Origin: Chloroflexota bacterium
GTDB lineage: Bacteria > Chloroflexota > Limnocylindria > Limnocylindrales > CSP1-4
DNA length: 9,572 bases
Assembly: GCA_013695505.1 (NCBI GenBank)
Contig: JACDAH010000367.1
Location: 1-9,572, forward strand
Direction: 5' to 3'
Within the stretch, counting starts at the first letter, position 1. Each line of letters begins with the position of its first letter. The translations under genes and the position numbers were made by a program. Below, one piece after another: positions 1 through 6,320 of this stretch. The notes beneath the pieces are model-generated. The model did not search any database and was not told the origin of the DNA. It worked only from the letters and a program-made list of their open reading frames with translations.

Positions 1-270
1 AAGCTCGAGCGCGCGACCGAACGCCTGCGCCGCCTCGTCGAGGCGATTCATCTTGGCGAGAATCCCGCCGATGCTCGTGTGTGGCAGAGCACGATCGGGC
101 GCGATCCCGGCGGCCTCGCCGTAGGCATCCACGGCCACCTCGTTGCGGCCCCGCAGCGCGGCGACGTGGCCGCGCCGGAGGGCGTCCTTGTAGCGCTCGT
201 AGAGCGATTCGTTGGCGGTCGCGCCGCCCGGTCGCGGGGCGCGCCTGCCTGATCGCCGGTTGTTGCTCAC
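1..270 (-). CDS. TPR-repeat protein, N-terminal 90 residues (cut by window edge)
   Basis: The frame opens with GTG at 270 and runs off the left edge, so only the first 90 residues are visible. Residues 1-20 are a basic, Arg/Gly/Pro-rich stretch, probably disordered. From about residue 36 a helix-turn-helix repeat pattern begins (A-Y-A spacing, 'GIAPDRALPHTSIGGIL', then 'AKMNRLDEAAQAFGRALEL'). This fits tetratricopeptide repeats, which are protein-protein interaction scaffolds. No signal peptide or membrane segment is visible. The GTG overlaps the argF stop in a GTGA arrangement (4 bp), so translation is probably coupled to argF. The partner and role cannot be read from this fragment, and a link to arginine metabolism is not implied by TPRs alone. 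Confidence 0.75.
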   Translation of the reverse strand, partial: MSNNRRSGRRAPRPGGATANESLYERYKDALRRGHVAALRGRNEVAVDAYGEAAGIAPDRALPHTSIGGILAKMNRLDEAAQAFGRALEL

Positions 271-1232
271 GCCGCGAGGAGCTCCGCCAGCAGGGCCTTC
301 TGGACGTGGAGGCGGTTTTCGGATTGGTCCCAGATGATGCTCCGTGGCCCGTCCATCACGGACGATGTGATCTCCTCGCCACGATGGGCCGGGAGGCAGT
401 GCATCGCGACCGCGCCGGGCCCGGCCGCCTCCATCAGAGCGTCGTCGACCCGAAAGCGGGCGAACGCGTCGCGGCGGGCCTCCGTCTCGGCTTCCTGGCC
501 CATCGACGTCCAGGCGTCCGTGTAGACGACGTCGGCGCCGCGGACGGCCGTCGTCGGGTCGGTCTCGAAGACGAGCCGGCCGCCGCTCGCGGCCGCAAGC
601 TCCGTTGCCCGCTCGACGATCCGCGGGTTCGGGCCGTAGTCATCGGGGGTAGCGAGGCGGACCTCCAGCCCGAGCATCGCTCCGAGCAGAGCCAGCGAGT
701 GGTACACGTTGTTGCCGTCGCCGACGAACGCGAGGACACGCCCGCGGAGGTCGCCGAAGCGCTCGCGCATCGTGAACAGGTCGGCGAGCGCCTGGCAGGG
801 GTGCTCGCGGAGGGTCAGCCCGTTGATGACCGGGATGGACGCCTGGGCGGCGAGCTCCACGACGACCTCGTGCGGTCCGGTCCGGGCAACGATCGCGTCC
901 ACGAACCGCTCGAGGTTGCGGGCGACGTCCCGGACACTCTCGCGCGCGCCCATGACGACATCCTCGGTGAGGTAGATCGCGTGGCCGCCGAGCTGGTTCA
1001 TTCCGGCCTCGAACGTGACCCGGGTCCGAAGGCTCGGCTTCTGGAACAGCATCGCCAGGGTCCGCCCGGCGAGCGGCGTCGCGACCAGTCCACCGCTCGT
1101 GCGCCGGGCGTGGTCCTCGGTCTTGAGCGCCGCCGCCCGCTCGAAGAGCCGCTCGACTTCGTCCGCGCTGAGATCCGCGACCGACAGGAGGTCGCGCCCG
1201 CGGAGGGTCGCCGTCGAGACGGAGGTGCTCAC
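267..1232 (-). CDS. argF: Ornithine carbamoyltransferase
   Basis: This enzyme catalyses carbamoyl phosphate + L-ornithine to L-citrulline + phosphate in cytoplasmic arginine synthesis. The 321-residue product has the family's full length and motifs. The carbamoyl-phosphate loop is SLRTR (67-71), followed by HPCQ (144-147). The second-domain nucleotide-like fold has GDGNNV (171-176). The ornithine-binding SMG loop is DAWTSMGQE (239-247), and the catalytic HCLP is at 278-281, followed by AHRGEEI. The SMG loop and HCLP favour OTCase over aspartate carbamoyltransferase. Anabolic (argF) and catabolic (arcB) forms are hard to separate by eye; the lack of arcA or arcC nearby favours argF. The start is GTG at 1232. 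An ATG at 1240 is out of frame and stops after three codons. No clear Shine-Dalgarno precedes the GTG. A 119-bp gap separates it from rpsI, so it may have its own promoter. Confidence 0.96.
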   Translation of the reverse strand: MSTSVSTATLRGRDLLSVADLSADEVERLFERAAALKTEDHARRTSGGLVATPLAGRTLAMLFQKPSLRTRVTFEAGMNQLGGHAIYLTEDVVMGARESVRDVARNLERFVDAIVARTGPHEVVVELAAQASIPVINGLTLREHPCQALADLFTMRERFGDLRGRVLAFVGDGNNVYHSLALLGAMLGLEVRLATPDDYGPNPRIVERATELAAASGGRLVFETDPTTAVRGADVVYTDAWTSMGQEAETEARRDAFARFRVDDALMEAAGPGAVAMHCLPAHRGEEITSSVMDGPRSIIWDQSENRLHVQKALLAELLAA

Positions 1233-1351
1233 GAGGTCATGCTAGTCGCTCGGAGTGGCCGGCCGCGGCTCGGGCACGGATCGGTGCCTCGTGTGGAGGC
1301 GCCACGGGAAATCCGGTCGTGGGCGAACCCCTGGAGGGTCGCTGTCGAGAC
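1233..1351 (-). other. rpsI-argF intergenic leader (119 bp)
   Basis: This is the longest gap in the window and is very GC-rich. On the coding strand it can form a 5-bp hairpin GCCTC/GAGGC (1300-1286, loop CACAC). It can also form a 5-bp hairpin GGCAC/GTGCC (1288-1273, loop CGATCC). The two share bases and so cannot coexist. Neither is followed by a T-run, so I see no intrinsic terminator after rpsI. I found no convincing -35/-10 pair. The gap could hold an argF promoter or simply be read through. Confidence 0.4.
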
Positions 1352-1750
1352 CTACCGCTTCGTGTACTGAGGCGCCTTGCGGGCTCGCTTCAGTCCGTAC
1401 TTCTTGCGCTCCTTCATCCGCGGATCGCGGGTGAGGAGGCCGGCCTGGCGGAGGGGCAGCCGATTCGTGTCGGCGTCGACCTCGAGCAGCGCCCGGGCGA
1501 TGCCGTGACGGATCGCGCCGGCCTGGCCCGTGACGCCGCCGCCCTCGACCTTGATCATCGCGTTGTAGTGGCCCTCGGTCCCGGTGACCCGGAACGGCAT
1601 CCGGACATCCGACTCGTTGATCGCGTTGCCGAAGTGCTCCTCGAGCGACCGTCCGTTGACGACGATCTCACCCTCGCCGGGCAGGAGGCGGACCCGGGCG
1701 ATCGCGGTCTTGCGACGGCCCGTGCCGGAGAAGAAGGAAGGAATGACCAT
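1352..1750 (-). CDS. rpsI: 30S ribosomal protein S9 (uS9)
   Basis: S9 sits in the head of the small subunit, and its basic C-terminal tail reaches the P-site tRNA anticodon stem. The product is 132 residues, the normal family length. The N-terminal [17 protein letters not shown] block and the C-terminal [17 protein letters not shown] block, ending in the family's Lys-Arg, are diagnostic. I place the start at ATG 1750 because GAGGAG (1762-1757) lies 6 bases upstream. A TTG at 1771 would add seven residues (MPDEEQP), overlap rplM and leave this Shine-Dalgarno inside the gene. rplM lies 13 bp upstream, the standard L13-S9 pair. No terminator is visible after the TAG stop. Confidence 0.97.
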   Translation of the reverse strand: MVIPSFFSGTGRRKTAIARVRLLPGEGEIVVNGRSLEEHFGNAINESDVRMPFRVTGTEGHYNAMIKVEGGGVTGQAGAIRHGIARALLEVDADTNRLPLRQAGLLTRDPRMKERKKYGLKRARKAPQYTKR

Positions 1751-1756
1751 CGGTTG

Positions 1757-1762
1757 CTCCTC
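1757..1762 (-). promoter_or_regulatory. Ribosome binding site deciding the rpsI start
   Basis: GAGGAG is read on the minus strand, 6 bases before ATG 1750. It lies within the would-be N-terminal extension from TTG 1771, so it supports the shorter S9. Confidence 0.7.
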
Positions 1763-1763
1763 G

Positions 1764-2195
1764 TCAGGCAAGCGGCTCAGGCCGCTGGGCCTGATGCGGG
1801 TGATCGGTGCCGGGGTAGACCTTCAGCTTGCGGAGCTGCTGGACACCAAGGCGATTGCGCGGAAGCATGCCCTTGACGGCCCGCCGGATGACCTCCTCCG
1901 GACGGCGCTCGAGGAGGTGACCGAGGGTCTCCTCCTTGTAGCCCTGGGGATGGCCGCTGTGACGGATGTACAGCTTGGTCTCGCGCTTGTTGCTGCTCAC
2001 GGCGATGCGCGACGCATTGAGGACGATGACGTGATCGCCCGAATCGAGGTTCGGCGTGTACGTCGGCTTGTGCTTGCCCTCGAGCACGCGCGCGATCCGC
2101 GACGCGATGCGGCCGAGCGTCTCGTCCGCCACGTCGACGACGTACCAGCGCCGCTCGATCTCGCTCTCGCGGACCGTGTAGGTCTTCGTGCTCAT
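1764..2195 (-). CDS. rplM: 50S ribosomal protein L13 (uL13)
   Basis: L13 is an early-assembly protein of the large subunit that binds 23S rRNA. The 143-residue product matches the family length (142 in E. coli). It shows [21 protein letters not shown] near the N-terminus, then [18 protein letters not shown] and the [12 protein letters not shown] signature. The C-terminus is the usual [12 protein letters not shown] followed by a Gln/Pro-rich end. ATG 2195 lies 6 bp after the truA stop, and the best ribosome-binding candidate is a weak GGAG inside the truA tail, so coupling to truA is likely. The TGA stop is 13 bp before rpsI. L13 and S9 are paired across bacteria. Confidence 0.97.
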   Translation of the reverse strand: MSTKTYTVRESEIERRWYVVDVADETLGRIASRIARVLEGKHKPTYTPNLDSGDHVIVLNASRIAVSSNKRETKLYIRHSGHPQGYKEETLGHLLERRPEEVIRRAVKGMLPRNRLGVQQLRKLKVYPGTDHPHQAQRPEPLA

Positions 2196-2201
2196 CGTCT
2201 T

Positions 2202-3026
2202 TCAGTCGTCTCCGTCTGTGTCCTGTCCCGTCTCCGCCGGCCGCCCGAGGGCGACATGCCGGAGGCAGAGCCCGCGGGCCGGGGCCGAGACCCCGTTGCG
2301 AGCCGGTGCCCGGGCGGCGAGTGCCTCCCGGACCTCTGTCTCGTTCATTCTTCCGTGACCGACCTCGAGAAGGACGGCCACCATCCGGCGGACCATTCCC
2401 CGGAGGAAGGCGTTGGCCCGGACGTCGATCGTCACGAGCTGTCCCTTCCTGCCGATCCGGACCGCATGCACGTTCCGGACCGCCGAGCGGCCCTCGACCA
2501 CCGCCCCGAAGGCGCTGAAGTCGTGCGGGCCGATGAAGGCCTGCCCGGCTCGGGCCATCGCGTCGATGTCGAGCGGGGCCCGCACCCCGAGCGCGTGGCG
2601 CTCGCGAAGCGGACTGCGCGGCCCGTTCCAGACGGTGTAGCGGTACTCCCGGTACCGCGCCGCACGGCGTGGGTGGAACTCCTCTGCCACCGGCCGGAGG
2701 TCGCAAATCGCGATGTCCGGCGGAAGCTGGCCGTTGAGCGCCTCCTCGAGCCGCAAGGCGCTGACGCGACCGGTGAAGGTGAACGCAATCACCTGTCCCA
2801 GCGCGTGCACCCCGGCATCCGTTCGGCCGGCCCCGTCGACCGGATGGCGAACCCCATCGCTGAGGCGAGCCAGACCGGCCTCGAGTTCTCCCTGGACGGT
2901 CCGGATGCCGGGCCGTTGGGCCTGGAAGCCGGCGAAGTCCGTCCCATCGTATTCAACCCGTGCCCGAAACCGTTGAGCGGTCGCGGACCCGGGGGTGCCC
3001 TCTCGAGCGCCTCGCTTGGTTGTCGT
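2202..3026 (-). CDS. truA: tRNA pseudouridine(38-40) synthase TruA, 5' end uncertain
   Basis: TruA converts uridines 38-40 of the tRNA anticodon arm to pseudouridine. The frame encodes the full domain: RVEYDGTDFAGFQ, then AGRTDAGVHALGQV with the catalytic Asp (codon 2819-2817). These are followed by REYRYTVWNG, GPHDFSAFGA, FLRGMVRRMV and the C-terminal APARGLCLRHV. From RFRARVEYDG onward it is about 256 residues, normal for TruA. The frame is open from 3059, but no ATG, GTG or TTG occurs before GTG 2810, which lies just after the catalytic Asp and would give a dead 202-residue protein. The position given uses ACG at 3026, which overlaps the rplQ stop as TAACG (the usual junction is TAATG). 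This is a guess; a near-cognate start, a +1 frameshift or a sequence error are all possible. It is followed by rplM after 6 bp. Confidence 0.88.
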   Translation of the reverse strand, partial: TTTKRGAREGTPGSATAQRFRARVEYDGTDFAGFQAQRPGIRTVQGELEAGLARLSDGVRHPVDGAGRTDAGVHALGQVIAFTFTGRVSALRLEEALNGQLPPDIAICDLRPVAEEFHPRRAARYREYRYTVWNGPRSPLRERHALGVRAPLDIDAMARAGQAFIGPHDFSAFGAVVEGRSAVRNVHAVRIGRKGQLVTIDVRANAFLRGMVRRMVAVLLEVGHGRMNETEVREALAARAPARNGVSAPARGLCLRHVALGRPAETGQDTDGDD

Positions 3027-3379
3027 TAAACCAGCTCGATCTGAACGATCGGCGCCGCATCACCCCGACGCAGCCCGATCTTGACGATCCGGGTGTAGCC
3101 CGAGGTTCGTTCGGCGTATTTCGGAGCGATCTCGTCGAAGAGCTTGGTCACGACGAGCGGCTCGTTGGGGAACGCGGCGACGACGGCCCGGCGGGCTGTC
3201 AGGTCGTTCCGCTTGGCGAGCGTGATCATCTTCTCGACTCGGCCCTGGATCTCCTTGGCCTTGGCCTCGGTCGTCTGGACCCGCTCGTAGCGAAGGATCG
3301 ACACGGTCAGGTTCTTGAACAGGGCCAGACGCGGTCCCTGCTTGCGGCTGAGCTTGCGTCCGCCGATCCGGTGAGACAT
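3026..3379 (-). CDS. rplQ: 50S ribosomal protein L17 (bL17)
   Basis: L17 lies near the polypeptide exit tunnel of the large subunit. The 117-residue product begins MSHRIGGRKLSRK, followed by a GPRLALFKNL segment. It also contains ERVQTTEAKAKEIQ, KYAERTSGYTRIVKIG and the terminal APIVQIELV, all typical of the family. ATG 3379 is chosen because it begins one base after the rpoA TGA (TGACATG). An in-frame start at 3436 would add an Arg-rich leader overlapping the rpoA acidic tail and is not believable. The stop TAA is immediately followed by CG, with the truA frame running through it. rpoA-rplQ adjacency is nearly universal. Confidence 0.97.
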   Translation of the reverse strand: MSHRIGGRKLSRKQGPRLALFKNLTVSILRYERVQTTEAKAKEIQGRVEKMITLAKRNDLTARRAVVAAFPNEPLVVTKLFDEIAPKYAERTSGYTRIVKIGLRRGDAAPIVQIELV

Positions 3380-3380
3380 G

Positions 3381-4379
3381 TCAGGACTCGCCCTCGTCCT
3401 CGGACGCGTCCTCGTCCTCGAAGCCGGCCTCGTCAAGCCCGTCGGACTCGGTCTCCGGGATGATAAAGCCGCGCATTCGCAGGCGCTCCTTCATCTCGTC
3501 GAGCGACTTCTTGCCGAAGTTGCGCATCCGGAGGAGGTCGTCGTCCTTGAGCTGGAGCAGCTGGCCGACCTTGACGATGTTGTTGCGCTTGAGCGAGTTG
3601 TAGGCCCGCATCGGCAGGTCCAGCTCCTCGATCGGCATGTCGAGCATGTTCGGGGGCAGCTGGGCCAGTCCGGTCGGGGCGACCTCGCCGACGGCCGCGG
3701 CCATGCCGATCGTGACGAACGGGCGGAACTGGTTGACGAGGATCTCGGCCGAGCGGCTGAGGGCCTCCTCGGGGGTGATCGCCCCGTCGGTCTCGATCTC
3801 GATCGTGAGCTTGTCGTAGTTGGTCATCTGACCGACCCGCATGCCCTCGACCCAGTAGTTGACCTTGCGGACCGGGGTGAAGATCGCGTCGATCGCGATG
3901 ACCCCGATCGGAAGCTGCTCGCTCCGCTCGGCGCCGAGATAGCCGACGCCGCGCTCGACAGTAAGGTCCATCTCGATCGTGACGTCGTCGGTGTCGAGGG
4001 TCATCAGGACGAGATCCGGGTTGATGATCTCGACATCGGCCGACTCGGCGATGTCCGCCGCGGTCACCTGGCCGGCACCGCTCTTGATGAGGCGAAGCTG
4101 GACCGGGTGGGTCGCGAAGCTCTTGAGACGGAGCTTCTTGACGTTCAGGACGATCTGGGTGACGTCTTCCTTGACGCCGGGGATCGTCGAGAACTCCTGG
4201 TAGACATCACGGATCTGGATGCTGGTGACGGCCGCCCCGTCAAGGGACGACAGCAGCACCCGGCGAAGGGCGTTGCCGAGGGTGACGCCGTAGCCGGCCT
4301 GAAGGGGGCCGGCCTCGTACTTGGCGTACGTCCCGACTTCCTCGACGGGCTCGATCTGCGGGTTCTCGAGTTCGATCAT
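3381..4379 (-). CDS. rpoA: DNA-directed RNA polymerase alpha subunit
   Basis: The alpha subunit dimerises to nucleate the core RNA polymerase, and its C-terminal domain contacts promoter UP elements and activators. The product is 332 residues (E. coli 329). The N-terminal assembly domain spans about 1-235, with GVTLGNALRRVLLSSL (31-46) and VEGMRVGQMTNYDKL (177-191). A linker is followed by the C-terminal domain at about 248-305: EELDLPMRAYNSLKR, where Arg258 matches the DNA-contacting Arg265 of E. coli, and MRNFGKKSLDEMKERL. Residues 309-332 form a strongly acidic tail rich in Glu and Asp, longer than in E. coli but of a kind seen in other phyla. It starts 9 bp after rpsD and ends one base before rplQ, giving stoichiometric alpha-operon expression. 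Confidence 0.98.
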   Translation of the reverse strand: MIELENPQIEPVEEVGTYAKYEAGPLQAGYGVTLGNALRRVLLSSLDGAAVTSIQIRDVYQEFSTIPGVKEDVTQIVLNVKKLRLKSFATHPVQLRLIKSGAGQVTAADIAESADVEIINPDLVLMTLDTDDVTIEMDLTVERGVGYLGAERSEQLPIGVIAIDAIFTPVRKVNYWVEGMRVGQMTNYDKLTIEIETDGAITPEEALSRSAEILVNQFRPFVTIGMAAAVGEVAPTGLAQLPPNMLDMPIEELDLPMRAYNSLKRNNIVKVGQLLQLKDDDLLRMRNFGKKSLDEMKERLRMRGFIIPETESDGLDEAGFEDEDASEDEGES

Positions 4380-4388
4380 GTGGGCGGC

Positions 4389-5015
4389 TTACCTCGAGTA
4401 GTACTCGACCACGAGCTGCTCATTCAGATCGAGCGGCATCTGGTCGCGGCGGGGCAGGTCGGCGACCGTTCCCGTCAGCTTGGCGGCGTCGAGCGACAAC
4501 CACTCCGGCGCCTGGTGCGATCGGAGGGTCTCCTTGGCGAGCTTGAACGGCTCGCGGGCTCGACGGGATTCACGGACTTCGACCCGGTCGCCGGTCTTCA
4601 CCTGGTAGGAGGCGATATCGGTCGGGATGCCGTTGACCGAGAAGTGGCCATGGTTGACGAGCTGCCGGGCCTGGGCCCGGGACGTCGCGAAGCCCATCCG
4701 GTAGACGACGTTGTCGAGACGCAGCTCCAGCGAGCGGAGGAGGCTCTCACCCGTCACGCCGGGGCGGTTCTCGGCGCTGTCGAAGTAGTTGCGGAACTGA
4801 CGCTCGAGGACGCCGTAGACGCGGCGGACCTTCTGCTTCTCGCGGAGCTGCAACCCATAGTCGCCGACCTTGCGGCGGCGGACGCCGTGCTGGCCGGGGG
4901 GCGAGGGACGGCGCTCGAAGGCGCACTTCTTGGAATAGCAGCGGCTGCCCTTCAGGTAGAGCTTGGCGCCCTCCCGACGGCAGAGGCGGCAGACAGCTTC
5001 GGTGTAACGAGCCAT
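4389..5015 (-). CDS. rpsD: 30S ribosomal protein S4 (uS4), zinc-type
   Basis: S4 binds 16S rRNA early to nucleate assembly of the 5' domain and lines the mRNA entry site with S3 and S5. In some bacteria it also represses the alpha operon. The product is 208 residues. The N-terminal part carries Cys9-X2-Cys12 and Cys26-X4-Cys31, the zinc-binding ('C+') form known from Thermus; many bacteria have lost these cysteines. [18 protein letters not shown] follows, and the S4 RNA-binding domain lies at about residues 98-160 ([27 protein letters not shown]). ATG 5015 is supported by GGAGG 7 bases upstream, the best ribosome-binding site in the window. An open frame back to 5240 overlaps rpsK and is not used. 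The gene lies 16 bp after rpsK and 9 bp before rpoA. Confidence 0.98.
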   Translation of the reverse strand: MARYTEAVCRLCRREGAKLYLKGSRCYSKKCAFERRPSPPGQHGVRRRKVGDYGLQLREKQKVRRVYGVLERQFRNYFDSAENRPGVTGESLLRSLELRLDNVVYRMGFATSRAQARQLVNHGHFSVNGIPTDIASYQVKTGDRVEVRESRRAREPFKLAKETLRSHQAPEWLSLDAAKLTGTVADLPRRDQMPLDLNEQLVVEYYSR

Positions 5016-5022
5016 GGTGTTT

Positions 5023-5027
5023 CCTCC
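5023..5027 (-). promoter_or_regulatory. Strong ribosome binding site of rpsD
   Basis: GGAGG is read on the minus strand with a 7-base spacer to ATG 5015. It fixes the S4 start and argues against the longer open frame reaching 5240. Confidence 0.75.
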
Positions 5028-5031
5028 CCGC

Positions 5032-5427
5032 TCAGACCCGGCGCCGCTTCGGGGCGCGGCAGCCGTTGTGGGGAATGGGCGTGACGTCGGTGATCGCGCT
5101 GACCTCGAGGCCCGCGGCCTGGAGCGAGCGGATCGCCTGTTCGCGACCGGCACCCGGTCCCTTGACGTAGACCTCGACCTGGCGCATCCCGTGCTCCATC
5201 GCACGCTTGGCGGCGCCGTCGGCGGAGAGCGCGGCCGCATAGGGCGTGCTCTTCCGGGAGCCCTTGAAGCCGGCCGTGCCGGCCGAACCCCAGCTGATCA
5301 CGGCTCCCGTCAGATCCGTGATCGTGATGATGGTGTTGTTGAAGGTCGCCTGGATGTGGACCTGCCCCTGGGGGACGTTCTTCCGCTCCTTGCGACGCTG
5401 TTTGACTGCCCGTTTGCGCTCGGCCAT
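5032..5427 (-). CDS. rpsK: 30S ribosomal protein S11 (uS11)
   Basis: S11 sits on the platform of the small subunit near the E site and the anti-Shine-Dalgarno end of 16S rRNA. The product is 131 residues. It shows a basic N-terminus (about 1-20), then [56 protein letters not shown], and the near-invariant end [21 protein letters not shown] 5427 lies 20 bp after the rpsM stop, with a GAGGT about 14 bases upstream, so its ribosome-binding site is distant. The gene order rpsM-rpsK-rpsD-rpoA-rplQ is the classical alpha operon. Confidence 0.98.
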   Translation of the reverse strand: MAERKRAVKQRRKERKNVPQGQVHIQATFNNTIITITDLTGAVISWGSAGTAGFKGSRKSTPYAAALSADGAAKRAMEHGMRQVEVYVKGPGAGREQAIRSLQAAGLEVSAITDVTPIPHNGCRAPKRRRV

Positions 5428-5447
5428 GTGCTGTCAGATACCTCGGC

Positions 5448-5819
5448 CTACTTCTTCCGCCGGACGCCGACCGTCTTCTTCGGTCCGCGCCGCTGACGGG
5501 CGTTCGTCTTGGTCCGCTGGCCACGTGCCGGGAGGTTGCGCCGATGGCGCATCCCGCGGTACGAGCCGATCTCGATGAGTCGCTTGATGTTGAGCGCGAC
5601 CTCGCGGCGCAGATCGCCTTCGACCTTGTAGCGGCGGTCGATCAGCTCGCGGAGCCGGTTGACCTGCTCCTCGGTCAGGTCGCGGACCCGGGTGTCCGGG
5701 TTCACGTTCGTCTGGGTCAGGATCTTCTGCGCTGTGGGCAGGCCGATACCGAAGATGTAGGTGAGCGAGACCTCGACGCGCTTTTCACGCGGGATGTCGA
5801 CGCCGGCAATGCGTGCCAT
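5448..5819 (-). CDS. rpsM: 30S ribosomal protein S13 (uS13)
   Basis: S13 lies in the head of the small subunit, touches P-site tRNA through its basic tail and forms inter-subunit bridges with L5. The product is 123 residues, the normal length. It begins [19 protein letters not shown], with the helix-hairpin-helix region [13 protein letters not shown]. It then has the signature [23 protein letters not shown] and a Lys/Arg-rich tail. ATG 5819 lies two bases after the rpmJ stop (TAACGATG), with AGGG inside the rpmJ tail as ribosome-binding site. No leader that could fold into an S4-binding repressor site exists between rpmJ and rpsM, so autoregulation at this point is unlikely. Confidence 0.98.
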   Translation of the reverse strand: MARIAGVDIPREKRVEVSLTYIFGIGLPTAQKILTQTNVNPDTRVRDLTEEQVNRLRELIDRRYKVEGDLRREVALNIKRLIEIGSYRGMRHRRNLPARGQRTKTNARQRRGPKKTVGVRRKK

Positions 5820-5821
5820 CG

Positions 5822-5935
5822 TTAGCCCTGCCGCTGCTTGTGCTTCGGATTGGTGCAGATGACCATCACGGTGCCGTGGCGACGGATGACCTTGCAGTTG
5901 TCGCAGCGCGCCTTGACGGAAGCTCTGACTTTCAA
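5822..5935 (-). CDS. rpmJ: 50S ribosomal protein L36 (bL36), zinc-type, TTG start
   Basis: L36 is the smallest large-subunit protein and binds 23S rRNA. The product has 37 residues: [19 protein letters not shown], then [18 protein letters not shown]. Cys11-X2-Cys14, Cys27 and His32 form the zinc ribbon of the 'C+' L36 type. The start is TTG at 5935, and a GAGG five bases upstream supports it. Many gene finders would miss this gene because it is short and lacks ATG. It lies between infA and rpsM, the usual place, with 56 bp to infA and 2 bp to rpsM. Confidence 0.95.
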   Translation of the reverse strand: MKVRASVKARCDNCKVIRRHGTVMVICTNPKHKQRQG

Positions 5936-5939
5936 CGGA

Positions 5940-5944
5940 TCCTC
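5940..5944 (-). promoter_or_regulatory. Ribosome binding site of rpmJ
   Basis: GAGGA is read on the minus strand, 4-5 bases before TTG 5935. It supports the unusual TTG start of L36. Confidence 0.6.
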
Positions 5945-5991
5945 GACTCGTGCTTCGTGGCGGCCGGCGTGCCGGTCGCGGTGTGAACTCG

Positions 5992-6210
5992 TTACTTCAG
6001 GCGGTAGGTGATCCGACCGCGGGTCAGGTCATAGGGCGAAAGCTCGACCCGGACGCGGTCGCCTGGCAGGATCCGGATGAAGTTCATCCGAAGCTTCCCG
6101 CTGATATGGGCAAGCACCCGGTGGCCGTTCTCGAGCTCGACAGCGAACATCGTGTTGGGAAGCGGCTCGATGACCGTTCCTTCCACCTCGATCGCATCAC
6201 GCTTGGCCAC
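5992..6210 (-). CDS. infA: Translation initiation factor IF-1
   Basis: IF-1 binds the A site of the 30S subunit during initiation and helps IF-2 and IF-3 select the start. The 72-residue product is a single OB-fold with the family's exact length. It has [59 protein letters not shown] and a short RITYRLK end. The start is GTG 6210. An AAGGG lies about 14 bases upstream, further than ideal, and no better start exists in frame. The 110-bp gap upstream separates it from map and holds a possible promoter and a GC hairpin, so infA may begin a sub-operon that continues through rpmJ and the alpha-operon genes. Confidence 0.97.
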   Translation of the reverse strand: MAKRDAIEVEGTVIEPLPNTMFAVELENGHRVLAHISGKLRMNFIRILPGDRVRVELSPYDLTRGRITYRLK

Positions 6211-6244
6211 AGGCTTGTGTGCTTCCCTTTCTCACGATGAGTGC

Positions 6245-6260
6245 CGGCCCGGTCGGGCCG
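6245..6260 (-). other. GC-rich hairpin in the infA leader
   Basis: The inverted repeat CGGCCC / GGGCCG forms a perfect 6-bp stem with a 4-base loop (GACC). It lies about 35 bases before the infA start and downstream of the candidate promoter. No T-run follows, so it is not an intrinsic terminator. It may be mRNA structure or chance in GC-rich DNA. Confidence 0.4.
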
Positions 6261-6274
6261 CCACACGAACGCGT

Positions 6275-6303
6275 AGCGTATCAACAATGGCCAATTCGGG
6301 CAA
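6275..6303 (-). promoter_or_regulatory. Possible sigma-70-type promoter upstream of infA
   Basis: On the minus strand TTGCCC (6303-6298) and TACGCT (6280-6275) are separated by 17 bases. They match the -35 consensus at 4 of 6 and the -10 consensus at 3 of 6. The surrounding bases are locally AT-richer than the rest of the window (GAATTTG, CATTGTTGATA). This is the only gap among the ribosomal genes long enough for a promoter. The matches are weak. Confidence 0.3.
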
Positions 6304-6320
6304 ATTCACGGACCAGCCCA

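Noticed and set aside
81..1370. 429-codon plus-strand open frame opposite argF
   Set aside because: It is an antisense shadow. argF carries all catalytic motifs on the minus strand, while this frame is Arg-rich and featureless.
1352..1771. Longer S9 starting at TTG 1771
   Set aside because: The extension overlaps rplM and contains the GAGGAG ribosome-binding site of ATG 1750, and S9 then exceeds its usual length.
2202..2810. Short truA starting at GTG 2810
   Set aside because: It would exclude RVEYDGTDF and the catalytic GRTDAG motif, which are encoded in frame just upstream. The real gene must start earlier.
3378..5084. 568-codon plus-strand open frame opposite rpoA and rpsD
   Set aside because: It is the mirror of two certain genes in GC-rich DNA. 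The translated sequence is Val/Leu/Asp/Arg-rich without any family motif, and it has no operon neighbours on the plus strand.
4389..5240. S4 with an extended N-terminus from 5240
   Set aside because: It overlaps rpsK. ATG 5015 has a strong GGAGG site and gives the family N-terminus [12 protein letters not shown].
5936..5991. Inverted CCGG-CACG-CCGG in the infA-rpmJ gap as a terminator
   Set aside because: The stem is only about 4 bp, no T-run follows, and the operon clearly continues into rpmJ and rpsM.
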